Made by a program: the position numbers and the translations under genes | Notes under the pieces: model-generated | Seen by the model: only the letters and a program-made list of their open reading frames with translations | The model's database searches: none | Told to the model about the DNA's origin: nothing | Shown: piece by piece, positions 1-10,113 of the stretch | Position numbering within the stretch: position 1 is the first letter of the stretch | How the letters are laid out: each line of letters starts with the position of its first letter | Source of the DNA: Mycolicibacterium austroafricanum | GTDB lineage: Bacteria; Actinomycetota; Actinomycetes; Mycobacteriales; Mycobacteriaceae | NCBI RefSeq assembly: GCF_000612725.1 | Contig: NZ_HG964457.1 | Span: 155,568-219,567 of the forward strand | Length of the DNA: 64,000 nucleotides | Direction of reading: 5' to 3'

Positions 1-1
1 G

Positions 2-385
2 CCGCCCGCTCCGCCGCCACGCCCGCAACCCCGCACCCCCGAACCGGCACCCACTGCTTCCGGGTGGAAGCCGGTGCCCGCTGAGGGGCAGTGGATTCCG
101 GCGGGAGAGCCCGGCAGCCACTGGGCCGCCGCGCACGCCAACGGCGACCAGGGCGAGTATGTGGGCCGCCGCCGGGCGCCGGACCAGGTCGAGCCCGAGC
201 CACCCCGCGGCAAGCATTCCGCGGCGGGTGAGGAGCCGACGGAGGCACCTGCTGCACCGGAGGCGCCGGCCGAGCCCGACGCCGACGGCGGCGCGCACAC
301 CGGTGGCCAGTCGGTGGCCGAGCTGCTGGCTCGGCTGCAGGCGGCCCCGTCGGGCGGTGGCAGGCGTAGGCGCCGCGAGGACTGA
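2..385 (+). CDS. C-terminal part of a DUF6779-like proline/alanine-rich membrane protein (5' truncated by the window)
   Basis: An open frame enters from the left edge and stops at TGA 383-385. The visible part is very rich in Pro, Ala, Glu and Arg and has no catalytic motif. It ends with an amphipathic stretch (VAELLARLQAA) followed by an Arg-rich tail (GGGRRRRRED). In M. tuberculosis the gene upstream of the DUF2520 protein and panC is Rv3604c, a transmembrane protein rich in Ala, Arg and Pro, and position and composition fit its C-terminal tail. The assignment rests on synteny; the membrane part lies outside the window. A GTG at 74 is only an internal Val codon. Confidence 0.6.
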   Translation, partial: PPAPPPRPQPRTPEPAPTASGWKPVPAEGQWIPAGEPGSHWAAAHANGDQGEYVGRRRAPDQVEPEPPRGKHSAAGEEPTEAPAAPEAPAEPDADGGAHTGGQSVAELLARLQAAPSGGGRRRRRED

Positions 386-464
386 GCTAGGCTCGTACCC
401 GACCGTCCGGTACCCGCGCCGCGGGACCGGAACGAAGCCATGAGGATCAGCGAGGTCGACTGCG

Positions 465-1412
465 ATGGTGCAGCCTCCCGCGGGCGGTGATGTTCCGCAC
501 GACGGATTCCGCCCGGCCCGGCTCACGATCGGTGTCATCTCCGCCGGTCGCGTCGGCACCGCCATGGGCGTCGCACTCGAACGCGCCGAACACGTCGTGG
601 TCGGCTGCAGCGCGGTGTCTGCGGCGTCCCGGGACCGCGCTCGACGGTGGCTGCCCGACACCCCGATCCTGCCCGTCGACGAGGTTGCGCGGCGGGCGGA
701 GCTGCTGTTGCTGGCCGTACCGGACGCGGAACTGTCCGCGCTGGTGAGCGGGCTGGCCGCCACCGGCGCGGTGCGCCCCAACACGATCGTGGTCCACACG
801 TCCGGGGCCAACGGCATCGGAGTTCTTGCGCCGCTTGCCGACCGGGGCTGCATCACGCTGGCGATCCATCCGGCGATGACGTTCGTCGGCACCGACGAGG
901 ACGTCGACCGATTGCGTGGCACCTGTTTCGGGGTGACCGCCGGTGACGACATCGGATACGCCATCGCGGCCTCGCTGGTGCTGGAGATCGGCGGTGAACC
1001 CTTCCGTGTCCGCGAGGACGCAAGGACGCTGTATCACGCGGCGCTGGCGCACTCCAGCAACCACGTGGTGACGGTGGTCCTCGACGCGGTCGACGCGCTG
1101 CGCGCGGCCCTGTGGGGGCAGGAACTACTGGGGCAGGAGCTGGTCGGGGACGTCCCGGGCGGTCTTCCGGAGCGGATCATCGGCCCACTGGCGCGGGCAG
1201 CGCTGGACAACGCCCTCCGGCGCGGTCAGGCAGCCCTGACCGGTCCGGTCGCGCGTGGCGACGCGGCCGCGGTGGCCGGCCATCTGCAGGCCCTCCGTGA
1301 GGTCAATCCCGATCTGGCGCAGGCGTATCGGACGAATTCGTGGCGCACGGCCCAGCGTGCGCACGCCCCGCAGGAAGTACTCGAGGTGTTGTCGGAAGCA
1401 GGACAATCATGA
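465..1412 (+). CDS. Rossmann-like and DUF2520 domain-containing protein (Rv3603c type)
   Basis: This 315-residue protein has an N-terminal dinucleotide-binding fold: the glycine-rich loop GVISAGRVG lies at residues 23-31, after a short strand. The C-terminal half matches the helical DUF2520 domain that resembles 6-phosphogluconate/ketopantoate reductase dimerisation domains. Its stop overlaps the panC start (ATGA), so the two are translationally coupled. This gene precedes panC-panD across mycobacteria, suggesting a role in or near pantoate supply, possibly as a ketopantoate-reductase-like enzyme. That role is inference; the family has no settled function. The ATG start is the first in frame with no better candidate. 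Confidence 0.8.
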   Translation: MVQPPAGGDVPHDGFRPARLTIGVISAGRVGTAMGVALERAEHVVVGCSAVSAASRDRARRWLPDTPILPVDEVARRAELLLLAVPDAELSALVSGLAATGAVRPNTIVVHTSGANGIGVLAPLADRGCITLAIHPAMTFVGTDEDVDRLRGTCFGVTAGDDIGYAIAASLVLEIGGEPFRVREDARTLYHAALAHSSNHVVTVVLDAVDALRAALWGQELLGQELVGDVPGGLPERIIGPLARAALDNALRRGQAALTGPVARGDAAAVAGHLQALREVNPDLAQAYRTNSWRTAQRAHAPQEVLEVLSEAGQS

Positions 1413-2344
1413 CCAGGCGCGATACCCCGAAATTCACTGCGGGGCAATTGAATGTGTACACGCGACCCGGCGACGTCGCAGCTGTGACGCGTGCGTTGCG
1501 CGCCACCGGCAGGCGGATCGTGCTGGTGCCGACGATGGGTGCGCTGCACGAGGGCCACCTGACGCTGATCCGCGCCGCCAAGCGGGTGACGGGCGCGGTG
1601 GTCGTGGTGTCGATCTTCGTCAATCCGCTGCAGTTCGCCGCGAACGAAGACCTCGGCGCCTATCCGCGCACGCTGGACGCGGATCTCGACGCGCTGCGGG
1701 CCGAAGGCGTGGACATCGCGTTCACCCCGACCGCCGACGACATGTACCCGAACGGAATGCGGACCACCGTGCATCCGGGCCCGCTCGGCGCCGAGCTCGA
1801 AGGTGCCTTGCGCCCAACACATTTCGCCGGAGTCCTGACCGTCGTGTTGAAGTTGTTCAATACCGTGCGCCCGGACCGGGCCTACTTCGGCGAGAAGGAT
1901 TTCCAGCAGCTCGCGCTGATCCGGCAGATGGTCCTCGACCTCGACCTCGAGGTCGAGATCCAGGGCGTGCCGATCGTGCGGGAGCCCGACGGCCTGGCGA
2001 TGTCGTCACGCAACCGCTACCTCGACGCGGTGCAGCGTGAGCAGGCGGGCGCGTTGTCGGCGGCGCTGCTGGCCGGGATGTACGCGGCAGGGGAGGGAAC
2101 CGCGGCGGCGGTGGACGCCGCGCGCGCGGTCCTCGACGAGGTGCCCGCGATCGAGGTCGACTACCTGGAGGTGCGTGACGCGATGCTGGGACCGGCGCCG
2201 GAGGTGGGGATGGGCAGGATGCTGGTCGCCGGCCGACTGGGCGCGACCAGACTTCTGGACAACATCGCCATCGACATCGGGGTGCCGTCGGGCCCGGGGC
2301 GGCAGGCCGAGTTCGATGAACACGAATTACCCTGGAGGAACTGA
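1409..2344 (+). CDS. panC: Pantothenate synthetase
   Basis: PanC condenses pantoate and beta-alanine using ATP in the cytoplasm, the last step of pantothenate synthesis. The 311-residue protein shows the nucleotidyltransferase signature VPTMGALHEGH, with the HxGH motif at residues 47-50, and the KMSKS-like loop LAMSSRNRYL in the second half. The start chosen is the ATG overlapping the upstream stop (ATGA). The frame stays open further upstream, but the extension is antisense-like sequence without homology. The stop overlaps the panD start by one base (TGATG), giving a tightly coupled DUF2520-panC-panD-coaX operon. Length and motifs agree with the M. tuberculosis enzyme. Confidence 0.97.
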   Translation: MTRRDTPKFTAGQLNVYTRPGDVAAVTRALRATGRRIVLVPTMGALHEGHLTLIRAAKRVTGAVVVVSIFVNPLQFAANEDLGAYPRTLDADLDALRAEGVDIAFTPTADDMYPNGMRTTVHPGPLGAELEGALRPTHFAGVLTVVLKLFNTVRPDRAYFGEKDFQQLALIRQMVLDLDLEVEIQGVPIVREPDGLAMSSRNRYLDAVQREQAGALSAALLAGMYAAGEGTAAAVDAARAVLDEVPAIEVDYLEVRDAMLGPAPEVGMGRMLVAGRLGATRLLDNIAIDIGVPSGPGRQAEFDEHELPWRN

Positions 2345-2751
2345 TGTTCCGGACTATGCTGAAGTCCAAGATCCACCGCGCCACCGTGACGCAGGCTGAT
2401 CTGCACTACGTCGGATCGGTGACGGTCGACGCCGACCTGATGGACGCCGCGGATCTCATCGAAGGTGAGCAGGTCACGATCGTCGACATCGAGAACGGTG
2501 CGCGACTGGTCACCTACGTGATCACCGGTGAGCGCGGCAGCGGCGTGATCGGAATCAACGGCGCGGCTGCTCATCTGGTGCATCCGGGCGATCTGGTGAT
2601 CCTGATCGCCTACGGCACCATGGAGGACGCCGAGGCCAGGGCCTACCGGCCCAGGGTGGTGTTCGTCGACGCCGACAACCGTCCGATCGACCTGGGTGTC
2701 GACCCGGCGTACGTGCCGCCGGACGCCGGCGAACTGTTGTCGCCGAGGTGA
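2344..2751 (+). CDS. panD: Aspartate 1-decarboxylase proenzyme
   Basis: PanD makes beta-alanine from L-aspartate for PanC and uses a pyruvoyl cofactor generated by self-cleavage. The 135-residue chain begins MFRTMLKSKIHRATVTQ and has the cleavage site Gly24-Ser25 within HYVGSVTVD. The rest is the double-psi beta-barrel typical of the family, with EGEQVTIVDIENG and NGAAAHLVHPGD segments. It overlaps panC by one base and is followed after four bases by coaX. The C-terminal tail, the region where pyrazinoic-acid-linked variants occur in M. tuberculosis PanD, is present. Confidence 0.97.
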   Translation: MFRTMLKSKIHRATVTQADLHYVGSVTVDADLMDAADLIEGEQVTIVDIENGARLVTYVITGERGSGVIGINGAAAHLVHPGDLVILIAYGTMEDAEARAYRPRVVFVDADNRPIDLGVDPAYVPPDAGELLSPR

Positions 2752-2755
2752 TGTC

Positions 2756-3571
2756 GTGCTACTAGCCATCGATGTCCGCAACACCCACACCGTCGTCGGG
2801 TTGATCTCAGGATCCGGTGACCACGCGAAGGTCGAGCAGCACTGGCGCATCCGCACCGAACCGGAGGTGACGGCCGACGAACTGGCGCTCACCATCGACG
2901 GCCTGATCGGTGACGACGCCGAACGCCTCACCGGCGCCGCGGGACTGTCCACCGTGCCCTCGGTGCTGCACGAGGTGCGGGTGATGCTCGACCAGTACTG
3001 GCCGTCGGTGCCGCATGTGCTGATCGAACCGGGGGTACGTACCGGCATCCCGCTGCTGGTGGACAACCCGAAGGAAGTCGGTGCCGACCGCATCGTGAAT
3101 TGCCTTGCCGCATACCACAAATTCGGTACCGCATCGATCGTGGTCGACTTCGGGTCGTCCATCTGCGTCGACGTGGTTTCGGCGAAGGGTGAGTTCCTCG
3201 GCGGTGCGATCGCCCCTGGTGTGCAGGTCTCCTCCGACGCGGCCGCCGAGCGCTCGGCGGCGTTGCGGCGCGTCGAGCTGACCCGGCCCCGCTCCGTGGT
3301 CGGCAAGAACACTGTCGAGTGCATGCAGGCAGGTGCGGTCTTCGGATTCGCCGGTCTGGTGGACGGCCTGGTGAGCCGGGTACGGGACGACGTCGACGGT
3401 TTCGGCGGCGGCGACGTCAACGTGGTCGCCACCGGGCACGGGGCCCCGCTGGTGCTCGCCGATCTGCGCACCGTCGAGCACTACGACCGGCACCTGACCC
3501 TCGACGGTCTGCGGCTGGTGTTCGAACGCAACCGCGACAGCCAGCGGGGCAAGCTGAAGCAGGCCCGCTAG
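2756..3571 (+). CDS. coaX: Type III pantothenate kinase
   Basis: CoaX phosphorylates pantothenate, the first committed step to coenzyme A. The 271-residue product from the GTG at 2756 begins MLLAIDVRNTHTVVG, the mycobacterial form of the N-terminal ASKHA phosphate-1 motif with Asp6. Further motifs are GADRIVNCLAA and VVDFGSSICVDVV. The frame is open upstream inside panD, but the GTG gives the canonical N-terminus and a four-base gap after the panD stop. Mycobacteria usually also carry a type I kinase (coaA), and in M. tuberculosis CoaX has been reported dispensable. It is the last gene of the pantothenate operon and faces the next gene tail to tail without a gap. Confidence 0.93.
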   Translation: MLLAIDVRNTHTVVGLISGSGDHAKVEQHWRIRTEPEVTADELALTIDGLIGDDAERLTGAAGLSTVPSVLHEVRVMLDQYWPSVPHVLIEPGVRTGIPLLVDNPKEVGADRIVNCLAAYHKFGTASIVVDFGSSICVDVVSAKGEFLGGAIAPGVQVSSDAAAERSAALRRVELTRPRSVVGKNTVECMQAGAVFGFAGLVDGLVSRVRDDVDGFGGGDVNVVATGHGAPLVLADLRTVEHYDRHLTLDGLRLVFERNRDSQRGKLKQAR

Positions 3572-4849
3572 TCAGAAGAACGTGCGGATCAGGTCCACGA
3601 CCCGGTCGTCGGCGTCCAGCACGGGAAGCAGCCGCCACTTGTCGAAAAGCGTGCAGGGGTGCGAGATCCCGAACCGCAGCCACTGACCCACCCCGGCGGC
3701 ACCGCCGGGCCCGAGTTCCAGGTAGGCATGCTGGTCGTTGAGCTTGGTGACGGTGCCTACCGCCGGCGCCAGCGCAACCGGCAGCCCCTGGTCGAACGGC
3801 ACGTCGCGGCGGCCCATCGTCAGGATCGCCAGATCGGGTTCCGGCCGCGAGACGACCTGTGCGTGCACCTCGAGCGCCGGACGCAGGCCGGTGCGGCCCC
3901 CGCGCGTCAGCGGGGACGTGTTCGCGTACAGGCCGTGGTCGTGCGTCAGATAGCAGCCGCTGCGCAGCACGGTGCGCACCGACAGGCCCGACAGGCCCGA
4001 CGGCCAGCCGGTCAGCGCTTCCGCGACGTCGTCGAAATACGTGCTGCCGCCCGCGGTGACGAGGACGTCGTCGGTCTCGAACAACGCCGACAGCCGGATC
4101 ACCGTCGCGCGCAGCTGCGCCAGGTGCGCGGTCACCGCGGCGACCGCCTCTGCGGTGAGGGTCTGCGACAGTGCGGCCTCGTACCCGGCCACCCCGACCA
4201 ACCGAAGTCGCGGGGAATTGACCACGGCGCGGGCCACCTCGTCGGTGTCGGCCTCCGAGCGGCACCCGGTCCGTCCGTGCGGCATGCCCACCTCGACGCA
4301 AACATCGACCCGGCGCCGGGCGCCGGGCAGCGCGTCGGACATCAGCTCGACACCGCGGACCGAATCCACCCAGCACACGAATCGCAGGCCGGGATCGCGG
4401 TCCAGCTCGGCGGCCAGCCAGCGCAGCCCGGCCCCGTCGACGAGTTCGTTGGCCAGCACCAGGCTGCGCACGCCGAACGCGCGGTACACCGCGGCCTGGC
4501 CGATGGTGGCGACGGTGACGGCGCAGGCGCCCGCGGCGAGCTGGCGCGCGGCCAGCTGCGGGGACATGTGCGTCTTGCCGTGCGGTGCCAGCTCGACACC
4601 CCGGTCCCGGCACCAACCGGCCATCGTCTGCAAGTTGTGGGTCAACGCCTCGTCGCGCAAAACGCACACCGGGCCGATGGCGCCCGCGCCGAACAGCTCC
4701 GGGCGCTGCGCGACGATCTGGGCCGGGGTGCGGCCCCACCACTGCGCCGGGATTCCCTTGAAGCTCCAGTCCAGCGGCTGATCGGACAGGGCGCGCACCC
4801 CGGTGCGGTATACGGCCATGTCGATCGGCGCGTTGACGGGGACGGTCAT
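3572..4849 (-). CDS. PLP-dependent amino acid deaminase/aldolase (D-threonine aldolase / D-serine dehydratase-like)
   Basis: This 425-residue protein is a fold-type III PLP enzyme. An alanine-racemase-like N-terminal barrel carries the Schiff-base lysine in APHGKTHMSPQL (Lys92). The C-terminal D-serine-dehydratase-like domain contains the metal-binding His-x-Cys in FGISHPCTLFDKW. Family members dehydrate D-serine or cleave D-threonine/beta-hydroxy amino acids using PLP and a divalent metal; the substrate cannot be told from sequence. It lies on the opposite strand between coaX and lysS, abutting coaX tail to tail, with only 23 bases between its start and that of lysS. The lysS promoter therefore probably sits inside its 5' coding region. 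Confidence 0.8.
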   Translation of the reverse strand: MTVPVNAPIDMAVYRTGVRALSDQPLDWSFKGIPAQWWGRTPAQIVAQRPELFGAGAIGPVCVLRDEALTHNLQTMAGWCRDRGVELAPHGKTHMSPQLAARQLAAGACAVTVATIGQAAVYRAFGVRSLVLANELVDGAGLRWLAAELDRDPGLRFVCWVDSVRGVELMSDALPGARRRVDVCVEVGMPHGRTGCRSEADTDEVARAVVNSPRLRLVGVAGYEAALSQTLTAEAVAAVTAHLAQLRATVIRLSALFETDDVLVTAGGSTYFDDVAEALTGWPSGLSGLSVRTVLRSGCYLTHDHGLYANTSPLTRGGRTGLRPALEVHAQVVSRPEPDLAILTMGRRDVPFDQGLPVALAPAVGTVTKLNDQHAYLELGPGGAAGVGQWLRFGISHPCTLFDKWRLLPVLDADDRVVDLIRTFF

Positions 4850-4862
4850 TGGTTCATTTAAG
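4833..4862 (+). promoter_or_regulatory. Predicted lysS promoter with leaderless start
   Basis: TTGACG (4833-4838) and TTTAAG (4857-4862) are separated by 18 bases and end about ten bases before the GTG at 4873. Transcription would start at or just before the GTG, so the mRNA would be leaderless, which is common in mycobacteria. No Shine-Dalgarno sequence precedes the GTG. The -35 element lies inside the 5' end of the opposite gene. Confidence 0.4.
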
Positions 4863-4872
4863 CTGGCACGTC

Positions 4873-6378
4873 GTGACGTCCCCCGATTCTCCTGACGACA
4901 TCCCCGAGCAGTTCCGCATCCGTCAGGGCAAGCGTGACCGGTTGTTGGCCGAAGGGCGTGACCCGTATCCCGTCAAGGTCGACCGCACCCACACCCTCGC
5001 GGAGTTGCGTGCCGCGTATCCGGACCTGCCCGCCGACACCAAGACCGGTCAGAAGGTCGGGGTGGCGGGGCGCGTGATCTTCGCCCGCAACTCCGGCAAG
5101 CTGTGCTTCGCCACGCTGCAGGAGGGGGACGGGACTCACCTGCAGGCGATGATCAGCCTCGACCAGGTGGGTCAGGACTCGCTCGACGCGTGGAAAGCCG
5201 ACGTCGACCTGGGCGACATCGTGTTCGTGCACGGTGAGGTGATCAGTTCCCGGCGCGGCGAACTCTCTGTGCTGGCTGACTCCTGGCAAATCGCATCCAA
5301 GGCGCTGCGGCCGTTGCCGGTCGCGCACAAGGAGATGAGTGAGGAGTCCCGCGTCCGCCAGCGCTACGTCGACCTGATCGTGCGTCCGGAGGCCCGTGCG
5401 ATCGCCCGCCAAAGGGTGGCGGTGGTGCGCGCGGTCCGGAACGCGCTGGAGCGTCGCGGATTCCTCGAAGTCGAGACCCCGATGCTGCAGACCCTTGCGG
5501 GCGGGGCCGCGGCGCGGCCTTTTGTGACGCACTCCAACGCGCTCGACGCCGACCTTTACCTGCGCATCGCTCCGGAACTGTTTCTGAAGCGCTGTGTGGT
5601 GGGCGGATTCGACCGGGTCTTCGAGTTGAATCGGAACTTCAGAAACGAGGGCGCGGATTCCACGCATTCACCGGAATTCGCGATGCTCGAGACTTATCAG
5701 GCCTACGGAACCTACGACGATTCCGCGCTGGTGACACGTCAACTAATTCAGGAGGTCGCCGACGAAGCCATCGGGACCCGCCAAGTGCCATTGGCCGATG
5801 GCTCTGTCTACGACCTCGACGGCGAATGGGACGACATTCAAATGTATCCCTCATTGTCTGAAGCACTCGGCGAAGAGATCACCCCGCAGACCGCTGTACC
5901 GCGTCTTTGGCGGATCGCCGACGGTTTGGGCGTCGAGATTCCCCGCGACCGCGGATATGGGCACGGGAAATTGGTCGAGGAACTGTGGGAATTCACGGTC
6001 GGCGACAAGTTGTGGGCGCCCACCTTCGTGCGTGACTTCCCGGTCGAGACCACACCGCTTACCCGACCGCACCGCAGTATCGAGGGAGTGACGGAGAAAT
6101 GGGACCTCTACATCCGTAACTTCGAGCTGGCGACCGGATACTCCGAGTTGGTCGATCCGATCATTCAGCGGGAACGCTTCGAGGAGCAGGCCCGTGCGGC
6201 CGCGGCGGGCGACGACGAGGCAATGGCGCTCGACGAGGATTTCCTGGCGGCCCTGGAGTACGGGATGCCGCCCACCACAGGAACCGGAATGGGCATCGAT
6301 CGCCTGTTGATGGCGTTGACAGGACTGTCGATTAGGGAGACGGTTTTGTTCCCGATTGTTCGCCGACACGGCAACTGA
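4873..6378 (+). CDS. lysS: Lysine--tRNA ligase (class II)
   Basis: LysS charges tRNA-Lys. The 501-residue protein has an N-terminal OB-fold anticodon domain (around residues 50-150) and a class II catalytic core. Motif 2 is FELNRNFRNEG and motif 3 is GTGMGIDRLLMALTG near the C-terminus. The start chosen is the GTG giving MTSPDSPDDIPEQFRIR, which matches mycobacterial LysS N-termini. An in-frame ATG at 4849 would add eight residues but overlaps the divergent gene's start and has no ribosome-binding site. Gene order lysS-lsr2-clpC1 is as in M. tuberculosis. The late 5600-6000 stretch is somewhat less GC-rich than the flanks. Confidence 0.95.
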   Translation: MTSPDSPDDIPEQFRIRQGKRDRLLAEGRDPYPVKVDRTHTLAELRAAYPDLPADTKTGQKVGVAGRVIFARNSGKLCFATLQEGDGTHLQAMISLDQVGQDSLDAWKADVDLGDIVFVHGEVISSRRGELSVLADSWQIASKALRPLPVAHKEMSEESRVRQRYVDLIVRPEARAIARQRVAVVRAVRNALERRGFLEVETPMLQTLAGGAAARPFVTHSNALDADLYLRIAPELFLKRCVVGGFDRVFELNRNFRNEGADSTHSPEFAMLETYQAYGTYDDSALVTRQLIQEVADEAIGTRQVPLADGSVYDLDGEWDDIQMYPSLSEALGEEITPQTAVPRLWRIADGLGVEIPRDRGYGHGKLVEELWEFTVGDKLWAPTFVRDFPVETTPLTRPHRSIEGVTEKWDLYIRNFELATGYSELVDPIIQRERFEEQARAAAAGDDEAMALDEDFLAALEYGMPPTTGTGMGIDRLLMALTGLSIRETVLFPIVRRHGN

Positions 6379-6485
6379 ACCGCCGCGAATCGGGGTTTGT
6401 TGAAACAGCCCGCTCTTTTATGGCACATTGGTGCTCTAGATGGGGCGTATGCGTCCATCTGAGACGCACGAAAGGCAGCAGGCTA

Positions 6486-6827
6486 ATGGCGAAGAAGGTA
6501 ACCGTCACGTTGGTCGACGATTTCGACGGCGAAGGCGCCGCCGATGAGACGGTTGAATTCGGTCTCGATGGCGTCAGCTATGAGATCGACCTCTCCGCCA
6601 AGAACGCCGCAAAACTCCGCACGGATTTGAAGCAATGGGTCGAAGCGGGTCGGCGTGTCGGCGGCCGGCGGCGCGGCCGCGCCGTCGGGAACGGCCGGGG
6701 CCGCGCGGCGATCGATCGCGAGCAGAGCGCGGCAATCCGCGATTGGGCCCGTCGCAACGGCCACAATGTCTCGACCCGGGGCCGAATTCCGGCCGACGTG
6801 ATCGACGCGTTCCACGCAGCAACGTAA
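6486..6827 (+). CDS. lsr2: Nucleoid-associated xenogeneic silencer Lsr2
   Basis: Lsr2 is the H-NS-like protein that binds AT-rich DNA in the minor groove, bridges it and silences acquired genes. The 113-residue chain has the beta-strand N-terminal oligomerisation domain (MAKKVTVTLVDDFDG...) and the C-terminal helical DNA-binding domain with the AT-hook-like RGR in NGHNVSTRGRIP. A basic linker (GGRRRGRAVGNGRGRA) joins them. The ATG at 6486 is preceded by a purine-rich GAAAGGCAGCA segment; the longer in-frame ORF from 6420 lies in the leader. The leader contains a short hairpin (TGCGTC 6450-6455 / GACGCA 6463-6468). Confidence 0.97.
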   Translation: MAKKVTVTLVDDFDGEGAADETVEFGLDGVSYEIDLSAKNAAKLRTDLKQWVEAGRRVGGRRRGRAVGNGRGRAAIDREQSAAIRDWARRNGHNVSTRGRIPADVIDAFHAAT

Positions 6828-6862
6828 CGGTTCATTGCCGGCTCGCGTCGGGTAGCTTTTCC

Positions 6863-6879
6863 GTTCGCTAGCGGCGAAC
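6863..6879. promoter_or_regulatory. ClgR-type operator upstream of clpC1
   Basis: GTTCGCTAGCGGCGAAC is an interrupted palindrome with perfect six-base arms (GTTCGC/GCGAAC) around five bases. It fits the actinobacterial ClgR box (CGC, five bases, GCG with A/T-rich flanks). ClgR is a known activator of clp protease genes in mycobacteria and corynebacteria. It sits about 245 bases before the clpC1 start, so either the leader is long or the box acts at a distance. Confidence 0.55.
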
Positions 6880-6895
6880 CATCGCCTGCGGGCGT

Positions 6896-6912
6896 CCGGA
6901 AACGATTTCCGG
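6896..6912. repeat. Perfect inverted repeat in the lsr2-clpC1 spacer
   Basis: CCGGAAACGATTTCCGG has seven-base arms (6896-6902, 6906-6912) and a three-base centre. It follows the ClgR-like box by 16 bases. There is no T-run after it, so an lsr2 terminator is less likely than a second protein-binding site, but the sequence alone does not decide. The remaining spacer (6913-7122) contains no gene I can support; it also holds a minor palindrome, TGCTAGTAGCA. Confidence 0.4.
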
Positions 6913-7122
6913 CACCGTCGCGTTGCTAGTAGCAGCGTCGGAGCCGCACTTCTGTCGTGTTCATGGTCATTTTCGCCAGGGGCCGACAGGCGGGGCACGC
7001 GACGTCGCCGACCATTACAGTGGACGGCGTAGGTGCAGAGCACTCGATAACCACCGCCAGCATCAGCATGGCGCCGCAGTGCGAGCACCTCCATATATGC
7101 GATGGAGAGCAGGTAACCACGG

Positions 7123-9666
<2,544 letters not shown>

Positions 9667-9682
9667 CACCAGCGACACGCAC

Positions 9683-9738
9683 AAGCGGGCGGTCACCTTC
9701 CCTTTTTCAACCCGAGGGGGAGGGTGACCGCCCCGCTT
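9683..9738 (+). terminator. Hairpin terminator after clpC1
   Basis: A long inverted repeat begins 16 bases after the clpC1 stop. The left arm AAGCGGGCGGTCACC (9683-9697) pairs with GGTGACCGCCCCGCTT (9723-9738) apart from one bulged C. Inner CTTCCC/GGGGAG bases could extend the stem. Only a weak T-rich tail (TTGCTTTA) follows, as is common in high-GC actinobacteria. Confidence 0.7.
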
Positions 9739-9759
9739 GCTTTACGATGCTCGAGTAAT

Positions 9760-9830
9760 CGACGGATATCGGAATCTGGTGAGAGTCCAGAACGGTCGCG
9801 CCACTGTCAGAGTCAGACCCGGATCCGTCG
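9760..9830 (+). promoter_or_regulatory. Cobalamin riboswitch
   Basis: The segment contains the conserved B12-riboswitch core, with GGTGAGAGTCC (9778-9788), GCCACTGTCA (9800-9809) and the adjacent AGTCAGACCC. A perfect eight-base closing stem is formed by CGACGGAT (9760-9767) and ATCCGTCG (9823-9830). Its small size suggests a compact variant class. The following 40 bases before cbtB contain a GGGA/TCCC hairpin (9842-9856) and the Shine-Dalgarno GGAAAGG, consistent with control of ribosome access. Cobalamin would be expected to repress cbtB, cbtA and the phosphatase gene. Confidence 0.88.
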
Positions 9831-9870
9831 CGCAACTGGTTGGGACGCGAAATCCCGGAAAGGAACCACA

Positions 9871-10086
9871 ATGACCTCACCTGACCTGAGCAAGACATCC
9901 GCGAGGGCCATCGACTTTTCGGGGACCAAGGCGGCGCTCTGGCTCTCGATCACAGCCTTCCTGGCGCTTGTGGTTCTCTACTTCATCGGCATGGACCAGG
10001 GTGCGACCTCGGTGTTCGGCAGCAACACCTACATCCACGAATTCGTGCACGACGCACGTCATCTGCTCGGTTTCCCCTGCCACTGA
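9871..10086 (+). CDS. cbtB: CbtB domain-containing cobalt transporter subunit
   Basis: This 71-residue protein has one hydrophobic helix (AALWLSITAFLALVVLYFIG) and a His-containing C-terminus (HEFVHDARHLLGFPCH), the hallmark of CbtB. CbtA/CbtB are predicted cobalt uptake proteins under B12-riboswitch control. The ATG at 9871 is preceded by GGAAAGG at good spacing. A longer in-frame ORF from 9724 would run through the riboswitch and is rejected. It is followed after 27 bases by cbtA. Confidence 0.88.
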   Translation: MTSPDLSKTSARAIDFSGTKAALWLSITAFLALVVLYFIGMDQGATSVFGSNTYIHEFVHDARHLLGFPCH

Positions 10087-10113
10087 TCTCAGCGGCAGAA
10101 GGGATAACCGAAA

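Noticed and set aside
3659..4861. 400-codon plus-strand frame opposite the PLP enzyme gene
   Set aside because: It is the antisense of a gene with clear PLP and metal motifs; composition is Arg/Gln/His-rich nonsense typical of high-GC shadow frames.
6926..7120. Minus-strand 64-codon frame with two CxxC pairs (CSHCG, CPAC) in the clpC1 leader
   Set aside because: It resembles a zinc ribbon by eye, but it has no ribosome-binding site, begins within three bases of the clpC1 start and is not a family I know. Chance is more likely; conservation across mycobacteria would decide.
9724..9870. Upstream extension of the cbtB frame
   Set aside because: It runs through the cobalamin riboswitch; the ATG at 9871 has a Shine-Dalgarno and gives the normal CbtB length.
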